Assembly (NCBI RefSeq): GCF_944324995.1
Contig: NZ_CALUYL010000003.1
Location: 62,001 to 126,000 of the forward strand
DNA length: 64,000 nt
DNA from: an uncultured Mailhella sp.
Lineage (GTDB): Bacteria > Desulfobacterota > Desulfovibrionia > Desulfovibrionales > Desulfovibrionaceae
Direction of reading: 5' to 3'
In this document: piece after piece, positions 36,672 through 45,623 of the stretch
Position numbering within the stretch: the first letter of the stretch is position 1
How the letters are laid out: each line of letters opens with the position of its first letter
The notes under the pieces: model-generated
Database searches by the model: none
What the model saw: only the letters and a program-made list of their open reading frames with translations
What the model was told of the DNA's origin: nothing
Position numbers and translations under genes: made by a program

Positions 36672-38735
36672 ATGAACACGAACGCCAAAAAAATCATCCG
36701 CCTGCTTCCTCCCGAACTCTCCAACCAGATCGCCGCCGGCGAAGTGGTGGAACGTCCGGCCAGCGTGGTCAAGGAACTTGTGGAAAACAGTCTCGACGCC
36801 GGTGCTACCAGCGTGCTGGTGGAACTGGAAAACGGCGGTCAGACCATGATCCGCGTGACCGACAACGGCCGCGGGGTGAGCGGCGATCAGCTTGAGCTTG
36901 CCGTGACCCGTCACGCCACCAGCAAAATCGCCGACGTGGCCGATCTCATGAACATCCGCTCCTACGGCTTCCGCGGCGAGGCCCTGCCCAGCATTGCGTC
37001 CGTGTCGCGCTTCCGCATGACGTCCGCCCCGCTGGAAGACGACGGCTCCACCGGCGAGGCCTTCTGCATCGACGTGCTTTACGGCTCCATCCGCTCCGTG
37101 GCCCCGGCGGCGCTCAATCAGGGCACCGTGGTGGAGGTTTCCGAGCTGTTCTCCAACATTCCCGCACGACTGAAATTTTTGAAAACGCCCGCCACGGAAC
37201 AGAAAAAAGCGCAGGAACTCTTCACCAGGCTCGCCCTCGCCCGCATGGACGTCGGCTTCACGCTCAAGGCCGGTTCCCGGGAGCTCGTCCGCTTCGAGGC
37301 GGGGCAGACGCTCGCGCAGCGCATGGCCCTGCTGTGGCCGCCCGCCGTGGTGGACGCCCTGCGTCCCTTCGACGTGACGACGTCGGGCATGCATCTGCAC
37401 GGTCTCACCTCCGATCCGCGCTCCTCGCAGCCGCGCGCCGACCGCATGCTCTTCTATGTGAACGGCCGCGCCGTCAACGACAGACTGCTCATGCGCGCCG
37501 TGCGTCAGGTCTATCAGGGCCGTCTCACCAGCCGCGACTATCCGCAGACCGTGCTGTTCATCGACATGCCGCCCGAGGAAGTGGACGTCAACGTGCATCC
37601 CGCCAAGAACGAAGTCCGCTTCCGCGACGAGCAGACCGTGTTCGCCGCCGTGCTGCGCGCCGTGGGCAGCGCGCTGGCGGGCGTGCCGCTCGCATCCGAA
37701 CGCTTTGCCGAACGCGCGGACGCCACCGCCCCGCAGGACAAGGAACGCCCTGCTCGCCCGCTGGGCTTCTGGGGCGAGGCCGACGCCGTGCGCGTGATGC
37801 CGAAGCAGAAAACCCCGCCCCGCTCATCCTTTGACTTTCAGGACGACGGCCCCGCGGGACTTCGCGAACGCAGCATGCCCGAACGGGACTTCGTCACCGG
37901 GCGATTGAACAAAAGCGTCGTCCGCGAAAAGACGGGCTTTGCCGTGCCGCATCCGCGCTCCGCATCCGTGCCGCCCCTGCCCGTGAACCGGGAGCCGGAA
38001 GACGCCGAACCTTTTGTCGAGTCCTCGGAAAGCCAGCCCTCCGAAGCGCAGCCTGCGCCCTCCGCGCCCGTTGCGACGCCTGCGGAGGCAACAGCGACTG
38101 CGCCGGAAATCAAGGCCGCGCCGAAGCCTCTCGATCTCCCGCTGCCGGAGACGCGGCCAGAGCAGAGCGCGGACGTCTCGCCCCTGCGCGGCTTCCGCTA
38201 TCTCGGTCAGGTGGCCCGCACCTATCTCGTGCTTTCCCAGAACGACGACACGCTGCTGATTCTGGATCAGCACGCCATGCACGAACGCATCTTCTATGAA
38301 AAGTTCCGCAACGGCGGCTCGCGCGGCGTGGCGCAGCCGCTGCTCGTGCCGCTCAAGATGGATCTGCACCCCGCGGAAACGGAACGCCTGCTGGAGATTC
38401 GGGACAACCTGCTCAGGCTCGGCTTTGAAACCTCGTGCCGGGGCAATCAGTGCCTCGTGCAGACCATGCCCCCGGAAATGGACCGCGCCGAAGCCTCGGC
38501 CTTTCTGCGCGAGGCGCTCTCCGGGCGCGTGGACGATCTGGAGAGCGTGTGGATTCATCACGCCTGCGCCACGGCCATCCGCGCGGGGCAGCATCTCACG
38601 CCCGACGACGCCATGCATCTCATCCGGCAGTGGCTGCGCACGGAATCGCCGGACTTCTGCCCTCACGGCAGACCCTGCGCCGTGACGCTGGAAAAGGCCG
38701 ATCTCGAAAAGCTGTTCAAGCGGCGGCAGTCCTGA
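36672..38735 (+). CDS. mutL: DNA mismatch repair protein MutL with endonuclease motif
   Basis: 687 residues. The GHKL ATPase has ELVENSLDAGA, DNGRGV and SYGFRGEALPSIASVS. A Pro/Ala-rich linker spans about 390-500. The C-terminal domain carries DQHAMHERIFYE, fitting DQHA(X)2E(X)4E, and CPHGRP near the end, the metal-binding motifs of nicking MutL proteins from bacteria without MutH. It thus probably nicks the new strand itself. AAAGGA precedes the ATG. Confidence 0.96.
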   Translation: MNTNAKKIIRLLPPELSNQIAAGEVVERPASVVKELVENSLDAGATSVLVELENGGQTMIRVTDNGRGVSGDQLELAVTRHATSKIADVADLMNIRSYGFRGEALPSIASVSRFRMTSAPLEDDGSTGEAFCIDVLYGSIRSVAPAALNQGTVVEVSELFSNIPARLKFLKTPATEQKKAQELFTRLALARMDVGFTLKAGSRELVRFEAGQTLAQRMALLWPPAVVDALRPFDVTTSGMHLHGLTSDPRSSQPRADRMLFYVNGRAVNDRLLMRAVRQVYQGRLTSRDYPQTVLFIDMPPEEVDVNVHPAKNEVRFRDEQTVFAAVLRAVGSALAGVPLASERFAERADATAPQDKERPARPLGFWGEADAVRVMPKQKTPPRSSFDFQDDGPAGLRERSMPERDFVTGRLNKSVVREKTGFAVPHPRSASVPPLPVNREPEDAEPFVESSESQPSEAQPAPSAPVATPAEATATAPEIKAAPKPLDLPLPETRPEQSADVSPLRGFRYLGQVARTYLVLSQNDDTLLILDQHAMHERIFYEKFRNGGSRGVAQPLLVPLKMDLHPAETERLLEIRDNLLRLGFETSCRGNQCLVQTMPPEMDRAEASAFLREALSGRVDDLESVWIHHACATAIRAGQHLTPDDAMHLIRQWLRTESPDFCPHGRPCAVTLEKADLEKLFKRRQS

Positions 38736-39085
38736 CCTTCGCCGGAAGAAGCGCGCCTTTTTGCCGAAGCGCCTCCGCTTCCTTCGGCGCGCACGGTCCG
38801 CGGCGGCAGCCCCCCTGCCGGTTCTCCGCTTGCGCGCCGAGCGCCGTGCAGCCAGCCAAAAACTGCCCGCCCCCGAAACCTTCCTCCGTCTGAGCGCCGA
38901 TGCCGCGTGCCGCCTCTTTCTTGCATAACTCCTGCGCCGTCCGCCGCTCCCCCGCCCGACTCGCGCTGCCGTCAATCGGCCGCCTTTCCGCGCCAGCCCG
39001 CGCCGAAAGCGGCTCAGCCGCCCTTTTGGCGGCTCCGTGCGCCGCAAAACCGCCCGCCGCGCGGAACGCACCATTCACGACTTCA

Positions 39086-39113
39086 TTCACAAGCTCAGAC
39101 ACACAAGTATAAT
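39086..39113 (+). promoter_or_regulatory. Orphan sigma-70 promoter
   Basis: TTCACA (39086-39091), a 16-base spacer and a perfect TATAAT (39108-39113). The nearest downstream gene starts 350 bases later and has a closer promoter. Confidence 0.6.
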
Positions 39114-39352
39114 TCACTCATATCACTCAACATTTATTTTTCTTCCGATATTTCTACCCGCCCGCCCTTTCCGCAGGGGATGCGCTCTGAGGCGCACTGA
39201 TTCCGGCGATCTGAGGCATATTTCTTCTCCTCTCCAAAAAATATCTGAAATTCTCTCCAGATTTCTTTCCGACACGGCGTATTTATTTGCAATAACAGGG
39301 GAAAAAAGAACTTTCCGGGCTGATAAAATGAGAAAAAAATACCAAAGACGCA

Positions 39353-39381
39353 TTGACTTGATCTTGCCGTTGGGGCATAGC
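39353..39381 (+). promoter_or_regulatory. Probable promoter of the RRM protein gene
   Basis: TTGACT (39353-39358), a 17-base spacer and CATAGC (39376-39381). It gives a leader of about 78 bases that could fold (GGCAATCGGTTTGCC stem). Confidence 0.5.
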
Positions 39382-39465
39382 TGATAGACAGGAGAGACAC
39401 TCTGGGCAATCGGTTTGCCGGAGCAGGGTGTGGGTTTTAGATTTCTTTTGTGTGAGGTTTTTCTC

Positions 39466-39729
39466 ATGGCCAAGTCTATTTATGTCGGGAATCTTCCCTG
39501 GTCCGCCACCGAAGAGCAGGTTCAGAATCTTTTTGCCCCCTACGGCAACGTGCTCTCCGTAAAGCTGGTGAGCGACCGTGAAACCGGGCGCGCCCGTGGT
39601 TTTGGTTTTGTCGAGATGGAAGATCCCGCGGCCGCTGCCGCCATTGAAGCTCTGGACAACACCAGCTTCGGCGGACGCACCCTGCGCGTGAACGAAGCGA
39701 AGCCCCGTGCTCCCCGTCCCCGCTACTAG
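39466..39729 (+). CDS. Small RNA-recognition-motif (RRM) protein
   Basis: 87 residues, one RRM: RNP2 IYVGNLPW and RNP1 RGFGFVEM, with a basic Pro-rich tail (KPRAPRPRY). Single-RRM proteins of this kind in bacteria bind single-stranded RNA and are often cold-induced. The ATG at 39466 is chosen because MAKSIYVGNL is the usual start. It is a single-gene unit with promoter, leader and terminator. Confidence 0.95.
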   Translation: MAKSIYVGNLPWSATEEQVQNLFAPYGNVLSVKLVSDRETGRARGFGFVEMEDPAAAAAIEALDNTSFGGRTLRVNEAKPRAPRPRY

Positions 39730-39759
39730 TCACTGAGGCTGTCCAAGCAGCCTTGTTCC

Positions 39760-39786
39760 ACCCCGGCTTGCCGGGGTCTTTTATTT
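39760..39786 (+). terminator. Rho-independent terminator of the RRM gene
   Basis: ACCCCGG-CTTG-CCGGGGT, a 7-bp perfect stem, followed by CTTTTATTT. Confidence 0.92.
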
Positions 39787-39905
39787 AATGTCCGCGCCGT
39801 TCACCGCGCTTTTGCCCGCGCGCAGAACGGACGCAACTTTCCCCTCCGACCGCGCAGGGCGGGCCGGATTTTCCGCGCGCAGACGCAGCGCAAGGCGTTC
39901 TTAAC

Positions 39906-39933
39906 TGGACATTCCCCGCAAGCTGGTTATGAT
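39906..39933 (+). promoter_or_regulatory. Sigma-70 promoter of the lipoprotein gene
   Basis: TGGACA (39906-39911), a 16-base spacer and TATGAT (39928-39933); each box matches five of six consensus bases. Confidence 0.75.
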
Positions 39934-39975
39934 GGAAGCACTCTTGTTTCCATTTCGTCTTTACAGGAGACTGTT

Positions 39976-40464
39976 ATGCGTTTTCGTAAGTCGTCGGCCC
40001 TGATTCTGGCCGCAGCCATGGCGGTCGCCCTTCCCGCGCTTCCGGGATGCGGACCGCAGCTCGGCGGTTACGACTACAACGCCGGTGAAGCGCGTCAGTC
40101 CTTTACCGTGTACCGCGCCACGGCCACGGAAGTCAGGGAAGTCAACATCAACAGCGGCGCAAGCTCCAAGCAGACCGTCGGCGGCGTCATCGGCGCCATT
40201 GCGGGCGGCGTCATCGGCAGCACCATAGGCAGCGGCTCCGGCCGCACCCTCGCCACCGTGGGCGGCGCGCTGCTCGGCGGCGCGGCAGGCGCGGGCGCGG
40301 GCAATCTCGCCTCGCAGCAGACAGGCCTGCAGATCACCGTGCGCTACGACAACGGCAGCGAAGAAGTCATCGTTCAGGGCAAGGATCCCTACATCACTCC
40401 CGGCCAGCGCGTGCGCATCGTCGTGGGAGCCAACGGCACCCGTCGCGTCGAACCTGAATACTGA
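39976..40464 (+). CDS. Glycine-zipper outer-membrane lipoprotein (SlyB/Pcp-like)
   Basis: 162 residues. A lipoprotein signal peptide ends ALPGC with the lipidated Cys at 25. Residues about 70-115 are a glycine zipper (GGVIGAIAGGVIGS, then GGALLGGAAGAGAGN), the membrane-inserting motif of the 17-kDa antigen/SlyB family. The C-terminal part is a small beta domain (ITVRYDNGSEEVIVQ). It likely helps outer-membrane integrity. A weak GATCCT/AGGATC hairpin follows the stop. Confidence 0.88.
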   Translation: MRFRKSSALILAAAMAVALPALPGCGPQLGGYDYNAGEARQSFTVYRATATEVREVNINSGASSKQTVGGVIGAIAGGVIGSTIGSGSGRTLATVGGALLGGAAGAGAGNLASQQTGLQITVRYDNGSEEVIVQGKDPYITPGQRVRIVVGANGTRRVEPEY

Positions 40465-40523
40465 TCCTCCGCAGGATCCATATTTATCCTTTTCCGTAAC
40501 ACCATCTACTCTGGGAGGACCAG

Positions 40524-41078
40524 ATGCTTGATCCGAAACAGTGCGTTCTTTTCAGCGGCGGCGCTGCCGGTGCTGAACAGTTCTTTGGAGCTCAGGCCGA
40601 AGCCTGGGGCATCGAAGAGGTCAACTACAGCTTTGAAGGCCATCAGATAGAGCGCACGCGCGGCGTTCGCGTGCTCACTCAGGACGAACTGGCGCTCAAG
40701 GACGTCAGCATGACCTATGTTTCCCGCCTCATGGGCCGCGAATACACCCGCGCTCCGCTGTTCCGCAAAGTCCTCCAGTCCATCTGCTGGCAGGTCAGCA
40801 GCGGCAGCGAAGTGCTCGTCGTCGGTGAAATTCAGGAAGACAAGACCGTCAAGGGCGGCACCGGCTGGGGCGCGGAATTCGCCAAGCTGTGCAACAAGCC
40901 CCTGCTCGTCTTCGATCAGAAGAAGGACGCCTGGTTCCGCTGGATCAACGACGAATGGGTGAAGAAGGACGATCCCATCATCAAGCATTCGCGCTTCACC
41001 GCCACCGGCACCCGCTTCCTGGAAGCCAACGGCCGCCGGGCCATCGTGGAGCTCTACGCCCGCTCCTTCAACCGCTAG
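40524..41078 (+). CDS. Unknown protein with a Rossmann/SLOG-like appearance
   Basis: 184 residues with GGGAGGA before the ATG; no signal peptide or membrane helix. The N-terminal VLFSGGAAGAEQFFGAQAEAWG resembles the glycine-rich nucleotide-binding loop and following helix of SLOG/LOG-like proteins, and VKGGTGWGAEFAKLCNKPLLVFDQ near 110-135 resembles their second loop, followed by an aromatic segment. The likeness is by eye only. It has its own terminator-like hairpin. No function is assigned. Confidence 0.75.
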   Translation: MLDPKQCVLFSGGAAGAEQFFGAQAEAWGIEEVNYSFEGHQIERTRGVRVLTQDELALKDVSMTYVSRLMGREYTRAPLFRKVLQSICWQVSSGSEVLVVGEIQEDKTVKGGTGWGAEFAKLCNKPLLVFDQKKDAWFRWINDEWVKKDDPIIKHSRFTATGTRFLEANGRRAIVELYARSFNR

Positions 41079-41493
41079 TTCTTCCGGCCTCGTCTTCGGG
41101 CCGTCCGCGTCGCGGACGAAACGTTCCGAAGCGCCTTTTCGTTTCACGCGCAGTCCGCTCTTCCGCCCCACCGCGGAAGAGCGGACTTGCTGGTTACGGA
41201 CGCTGCGCCGCCGGAAGCCAGGCGCTCCCTCTGCGCTGCCGCAAGGCGACGCAGGCCGGAAGACAGGCAGGCGGCCAGACGGACGCGCACCAGCGCCCCG
41301 CCTCCTCCCGCGCCGCGAAAGCGTCAGTTTCGGCCGAAAGCGTTCGGGGAGCCGACGGGCGCTTGCCCGAGACGGCGAAAGACGCCTCTCATCGGTGTTT
41401 CCGCCGCACCGACGCCTTTGCCGGAAAACGCCCGTCCTTCTTTCACGCCCGCCTGAAACATTTGCCCCGCAGCGCGCCCGACCGTCAGTTTTC
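41079..41493. other. Spacer before the RarD-like gene
   Basis: 415 bases. It contains the 15-bp hairpin at 41152-41187 and otherwise GC-rich sequence without a supported gene or clear promoter. Confidence 0.5.
41152..41187 (+). terminator. 15-bp perfect hairpin
   Basis: AGTCCGCTCTTCCGC pairs with GCGGAAGAGCGGACT over a 6-base loop. It lacks a T-run (TGCTGG follows) but is the only strong candidate to end transcription of the 40524 gene. Confidence 0.6.
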
Positions 41494-42414
41494 ATGATGC
41501 ATCTTCACCTCTCCTTCATGCCCAGGGAATGCACCGGCTCCTGCGCGGGAACCGGCGCAGGTCTTGCCGCCCATCTTCTGTGGGGGCTCGCCGTGCTGTT
41601 CTGGCCGCTGCTCGGCTCCCTGAATCCCATTTCCATCATGGCCCACCGCATGATCTGGACCGTGATCTTTCTCGGCGCCGTGCTGGCCGTCACCCGTCAG
41701 TTTCCGGCCGTGCGCGCCGCCTTTGAAAGCAGACGCACGCTGCTTTCCCTCTTTCTTGCCGCCGCGCTGCTCGGCCTGAACTGGAGCGTCTATCTTCTCG
41801 CCGTCACCACCGGGCGCATCGTGGAATCCTCTCTGGGTTACTTCATCACCCCTCTGCTCAACGTGCTCATGGGGCGTCTTCTGCTCGGCGAAACACTGTC
41901 GCGCGCGCAGGGAGCCGCCGTCGCCCTGGCCGTCGTGAGCGTGTCGGCAAGCGTTCTCGCCTACGGCCACATTCCGTGGATCGGCCTCACCCTCGCCTTT
42001 TCCTTCGCCTTCTACGGCTACGTACAGAAAACCCTGCGCATGCCTTCCGCGCCCAGCCTCTTCGTGCAGGCGCTCATGCTCATGCCCCTCTCCCTGCTCT
42101 GGCTCGGCTTCACGGAACCGGGCTTCGGCATTGTCGGCTACGGCCCCCTGCGTCCGGTGCTGCTCGCCTGCACCATCGCCTTCACCGGTCTGCCGCTGCT
42201 CATGTTCGGCTACGCGGCCCGCCGCGTCACCCTTGCCACCATAGGCATTCTGCAGTACGTCAGCCCGTCCATTTCCTTTCTGCTGGCCATCACCGTGCTC
42301 GGAGAAAGCATGAAGCCCTCCGACATGATCTCCTTCCCCGTCATCTGGCTGGCCCTTGTCATCTACACCTGGGACGCGCTACACCATCTGCGCAGCTTCA
42401 AGGAGAAAGCATGA
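41494..42414 (+). CDS. rarD: EamA-family transporter, RarD type
   Basis: About 306 residues and ten hydrophobic segments. LNWSVYLLAVTTGRIVESSLGYFITPL near residue 88 is the RarD hallmark, repeated in the second half as TLATIGILQYVSPSISFLLA. Such proteins are inner-membrane drug/metabolite exporters; RarD is named for chloramphenicol sensitivity. The start is uncertain: ATGs at 41494, 41497 and 41518 are in frame and none has a good ribosome-binding site. It overlaps ispG by ATGA. Confidence 0.88.
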   Translation: MMHLHLSFMPRECTGSCAGTGAGLAAHLLWGLAVLFWPLLGSLNPISIMAHRMIWTVIFLGAVLAVTRQFPAVRAAFESRRTLLSLFLAAALLGLNWSVYLLAVTTGRIVESSLGYFITPLLNVLMGRLLLGETLSRAQGAAVALAVVSVSASVLAYGHIPWIGLTLAFSFAFYGYVQKTLRMPSAPSLFVQALMLMPLSLLWLGFTEPGFGIVGYGPLRPVLLACTIAFTGLPLLMFGYAARRVTLATIGILQYVSPSISFLLAITVLGESMKPSDMISFPVIWLALVIYTWDALHHLRSFKEKA

Positions 42415-43499
42415 ACGCTCCCCACAGAAATCACACCCGGCAGCTTCGGCTCGGCAACGTGCTCATCGGCGGCGGCGCGCCCGTCGTGGTGCAGAGCATG
42501 ACCAACACCGACACGCGCGACGCCACCGCCACGCTGGAACAGATACAAAAACTCTGCGACGCAGGCTGCGAAGTGGTGCGCCTCGCCGTGCCCGACGAAA
42601 AGGCCGCCTCTGCCCTGAAAACCATTGCCGACAGCTCTCCCGTGCCCCTTGTGGCCGACATTCACTTCGACTACCGCCTCGCCCTCGCCGCGCTCGACGC
42701 AGGCCTCAAGGGGCTGCGCATCAATCCCGGCAACATCGGCGGCGAAGGCCCGGTGGACAGCCTGGCCGCGGCCGCCAAGGCCAACGGCGCGGTGATCCGC
42801 GTGGGCGTGAACAGCGGCTCCGTGGAGAAGGATCTGCTGGAGCGCTTCGGCGGCCCCACGCCCGAGGCGCTGGTGGAAAGCGCGCTCTCCCACGTGCGCA
42901 TGCTGGAGAAGCGCGGCTTCTACGACATCAAGGTTTCGCTCAAGTCCTCCTCGGTGACGGACACCATTGCCGCCTACCGTCTCATGGCCGAACGGGCGGA
43001 TTATCCGCTGCATCTCGGCGTGACCGAGGCGGGCACGCCCATGCGCGGAACCGTAAAATCCGCGGTGGGTCTCGGCCTTTTGCTTTTTGAGGGCATCGGC
43101 GATACCATACGCGTCTCCCTCACGGCCGATCCGGTTCGGGAAGCGGCCGTGGCCTGGGAAATTCTGCGCGCCGTGGGCCTTCGCAGCCGCGGCCCGGAAA
43201 TCGTTTCCTGCCCCACCTGCGGCCGCACGGAAATCGACCTCATCGGCATGGCCGAGAAGGTGGAGGAATACGTGCAGTCCCATCCCGCGGCGGCCGCGAG
43301 CCGTCTCAAGATCGCGGTCATGGGATGCGTGGTCAACGGCCCGGGAGAAGCCCGCGAAGCCGACATCGGTCTGGCGGGCGGGCGCGACAAGGGCGTCATA
43401 TTCCGCAAGGGAAAGGTGCTGCGTTCCGTGAACGGTCAGGACGCTCTGCTTGCGGCTTTTCTTGAAGAACTCGACAAACTTCTTACCCAAAGCAACTGA
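42411..43499 (+). CDS. ispG: 4-hydroxy-3-methylbut-2-en-1-yl diphosphate synthase
   Basis: 362 residues. IspG makes HMBPP in the MEP isoprenoid pathway with a [4Fe-4S] cluster. The cluster ligands are in CPTCGRTE and [10 protein letters not shown]; the TIM barrel begins with [19 protein letters not shown] lies inside the end of rarD, so translation is coupled. Note that dxs and ispA, two other isoprenoid genes, are 5-7 kb downstream. Confidence 0.97.
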   Translation: MNAPHRNHTRQLRLGNVLIGGGAPVVVQSMTNTDTRDATATLEQIQKLCDAGCEVVRLAVPDEKAASALKTIADSSPVPLVADIHFDYRLALAALDAGLKGLRINPGNIGGEGPVDSLAAAAKANGAVIRVGVNSGSVEKDLLERFGGPTPEALVESALSHVRMLEKRGFYDIKVSLKSSSVTDTIAAYRLMAERADYPLHLGVTEAGTPMRGTVKSAVGLGLLLFEGIGDTIRVSLTADPVREAAVAWEILRAVGLRSRGPEIVSCPTCGRTEIDLIGMAEKVEEYVQSHPAAAASRLKIAVMGCVVNGPGEAREADIGLAGGRDKGVIFRKGKVLRSVNGQDALLAAFLEELDKLLTQSN

Positions 43500-43509
43500 A
43501 GGATCCTCT

Positions 43510-45249
43510 ATGCGCTGGAGCCGTTACTACATCCCCACCCTGAAGGAAGCCCCCGCCGACGCCGAAGTCATCAGCCACAAGCTGCTGGTGCGCGCGGGCA
43601 TGATTCGCAAGCTCACGAGCGGCATCTACACCTGGCTGCCTCTCGGCCTCCGCACGCTGGAAAAGGCCAAGGACATCGTGCGCCGCGAAATGAACGCCGC
43701 CGGAGCCATTGAAGTGCTGCTTCCCATGGTGCAGCCCGCCGAACTGTGGCAGGAATCCGGCCGCTGGAAGAAGTACGGCAAGGAACTGCTGCGCTTCCAG
43801 GACAGGCACGACCGCGACTACTGCCTCGGCCCCACCCATGAAGAAGTCATGACCGATCTTCTGCGCGGCGAAGTGAAGTCCTATCGTCAGCTGCCCCTGA
43901 ACCTGTATCAGATTCAGACCAAATTCCGCGACGAAGTGCGTCCCCGCTTCGGCCTCATGCGCGGCCGCGAATTTCTCATGAAGGACGGCTACTCCTTCGA
44001 CGTGGACGACGAAGGCGCGAACAGAAGCTACGCTTCCATGAAGGAAGCCTATCACAAGATCTTCAGCAGCATGGGCCTCGATTTCCGCCCCGTGGAAGCC
44101 GACTCCGGCGCCATCGGCGGCAATTTCTCCCATGAGTTCATGGTGCTCGCCGAAACCGGCGAAGACGCCATTGCCGCCTGCACCAACTGGCCGGACTGCA
44201 CCTGGGCCGCCAACGTGGAGCGCGCGCCCATCAGCACGACCTTCACGCAGGATGAAACGCCCTGCCCCGCCATGGAAGAAGTGGCCACGCCCGGCCAGCA
44301 CACCATTGAAGAAGTGTGCGCCTTCCTCGGCGTTTCCGCCGACAAGCTCGTCAAGACGCTGCTCTTCATGGCCGACGGCAAGCCCGTGGCCGTGCTGCTG
44401 CGCGGCGACCGCGAACTCAACGAAATCAAGCTCGCCCACCTCATCGACGCCGACGACATTCAGTTCGCCACGCCCGAACAGGTGCAGGCCATGACCGGCG
44501 CTCCCGTGGGCTTTGCCGGCCCCGCCGGACTCAAGGGCGTGGACAGGATCTACGCCGACAAGGAACTCATGGCTTCCAACGACTGGATTGCCGGAGCCAA
44601 CAAGGCCGACGCGCACGTGCGTCACCTGAGCCTCGTGCGCGACGTGACGCTGCCCATCGAATGGGCGGATCTGCGCAACGCCGTGGCCGGCGATCCCTGC
44701 CCCTGCTGCGGCCGTCCGCTGGAAATCAAGCGCGGCATCGAAGTGGGCCACATCTTCAAGCTCGGCACCAAGTACAGCGAAGCGCTGCACGCCGTGTTCC
44801 TTGACGAAAACGGCAAGGAAAGACTCATGATCATGGGCTGCTACGGCATCGGCGTGTCCCGCGTGGTGGCCGCCTGCATCGAACAGAACTTCGACGAGCA
44901 CGGCATCATGTTCCCGCCGCAGCTTGCGCCCTTCGACGCGCACATCGTGTGCCTTGATCCCAAGAACGCCGACGTGTCCGCCAAGTGCGACGCCATCGAC
45001 GCCTATCTCACCTCCCTCGGCATGGAAACCCTGTACGACGACCGCGAAGAGCGCCCGGGCGTGAAGTTCAAGGACGCCGACCTCATCGGCATTCCCATGC
45101 AGATCACCGTGGGCGGCAAGGGCCTTGCGCAGGGCGTGGTGGAAGTGAAGAACCGCCGCACCGGCGAAAAGTCCCCCCTTCCCGCCGACAGCTTCGAGCA
45201 GGCCTTCCCCGCGTGGCGGCAGTCCGTGCTGGACAGCTGGAAGCGCTGA
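43510..45249 (+). CDS. proS: Prolyl-tRNA synthetase, bacterial type
   Basis: 579 residues, class II. Motif 1 region [12 protein letters not shown], motif 2 [25 protein letters not shown], and a full editing (INS) domain between motifs 2 and 3 (about 220-400) that hydrolyses Ala-tRNA(Pro); the C-terminal anticodon domain is present. The ATG at 43510 follows AAGGA and fits the usual [11 protein letters not shown]-terminus. It ends at a strong terminator. Confidence 0.97.
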   Translation: MRWSRYYIPTLKEAPADAEVISHKLLVRAGMIRKLTSGIYTWLPLGLRTLEKAKDIVRREMNAAGAIEVLLPMVQPAELWQESGRWKKYGKELLRFQDRHDRDYCLGPTHEEVMTDLLRGEVKSYRQLPLNLYQIQTKFRDEVRPRFGLMRGREFLMKDGYSFDVDDEGANRSYASMKEAYHKIFSSMGLDFRPVEADSGAIGGNFSHEFMVLAETGEDAIAACTNWPDCTWAANVERAPISTTFTQDETPCPAMEEVATPGQHTIEEVCAFLGVSADKLVKTLLFMADGKPVAVLLRGDRELNEIKLAHLIDADDIQFATPEQVQAMTGAPVGFAGPAGLKGVDRIYADKELMASNDWIAGANKADAHVRHLSLVRDVTLPIEWADLRNAVAGDPCPCCGRPLEIKRGIEVGHIFKLGTKYSEALHAVFLDENGKERLMIMGCYGIGVSRVVAACIEQNFDEHGIMFPPQLAPFDAHIVCLDPKNADVSAKCDAIDAYLTSLGMETLYDDREERPGVKFKDADLIGIPMQITVGGKGLAQGVVEVKNRRTGEKSPLPADSFEQAFPAWRQSVLDSWKR

Positions 45250-45256
45250 CGACGAG

Positions 45257-45292
45257 GGCCGCCCGGATCTTCGGTTCCGGGCGGCCTTTTTT
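45257..45292 (+). terminator. Rho-independent terminator after proS
   Basis: GGCCGCCCGGA pairs with TCCGGGCGGCC over an 8-base loop, followed by six T. Confidence 0.95.
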
Positions 45293-45623
45293 CTCCGCGC
45301 AGAGCGCGCAAACACGGAAGACGTGCTGACGCGCCGCGCCGGACCGGACGGCGCATCGGACGCCGAGCCTGACGCCGAAACTTTTACGCGTTCGCCGCGC
45401 CGGACGCGGGGCGAACAGGAGGCGCGCGGGCGCTTTTCCGAGGGTACGCGCATGTTCGCAGGCCGCGCCCGCTTATGCGCAGGTGGGCGCGAAGCGTGCG
45501 CGCAGGCTGGCGAGAGCGACGCGGCAAGCGCGCTGCGCCGTTCAGGCGCATTTGCGGCAGAATCGCCCTTTTCCGGTCACAAATCACGACGGCACATATT
45601 GTCCGCTCCCGGAGGCTATCGAC
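45293..45623. other. GC-rich spacer before xseA
   Basis: 331 bases without a supported gene. It ends with the xseA ribosome-binding site GGAGG (45611-45615). No clear promoter is visible. Confidence 0.5.

Larger units (their letters stand above)
38736..39465. other. Long spacer downstream of mutL
   Basis: 730 bases. The first 340 are GC-rich with no gene; a GCCGAAG/CTTCGGC hairpin lies near 38763-38791. From about 39080 the sequence becomes AT-rich and contains two promoter-like elements (39086 and 39353). A small RNA or a long leader could be encoded in 39114-39350; no protein-coding gene is supported. Confidence 0.5.

Noticed and set aside
39123..39473. 116-codon minus-strand frame ahead of the RRM gene
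   Set aside because: It covers the promoter and leader of the RRM gene, and has no recognisable product.
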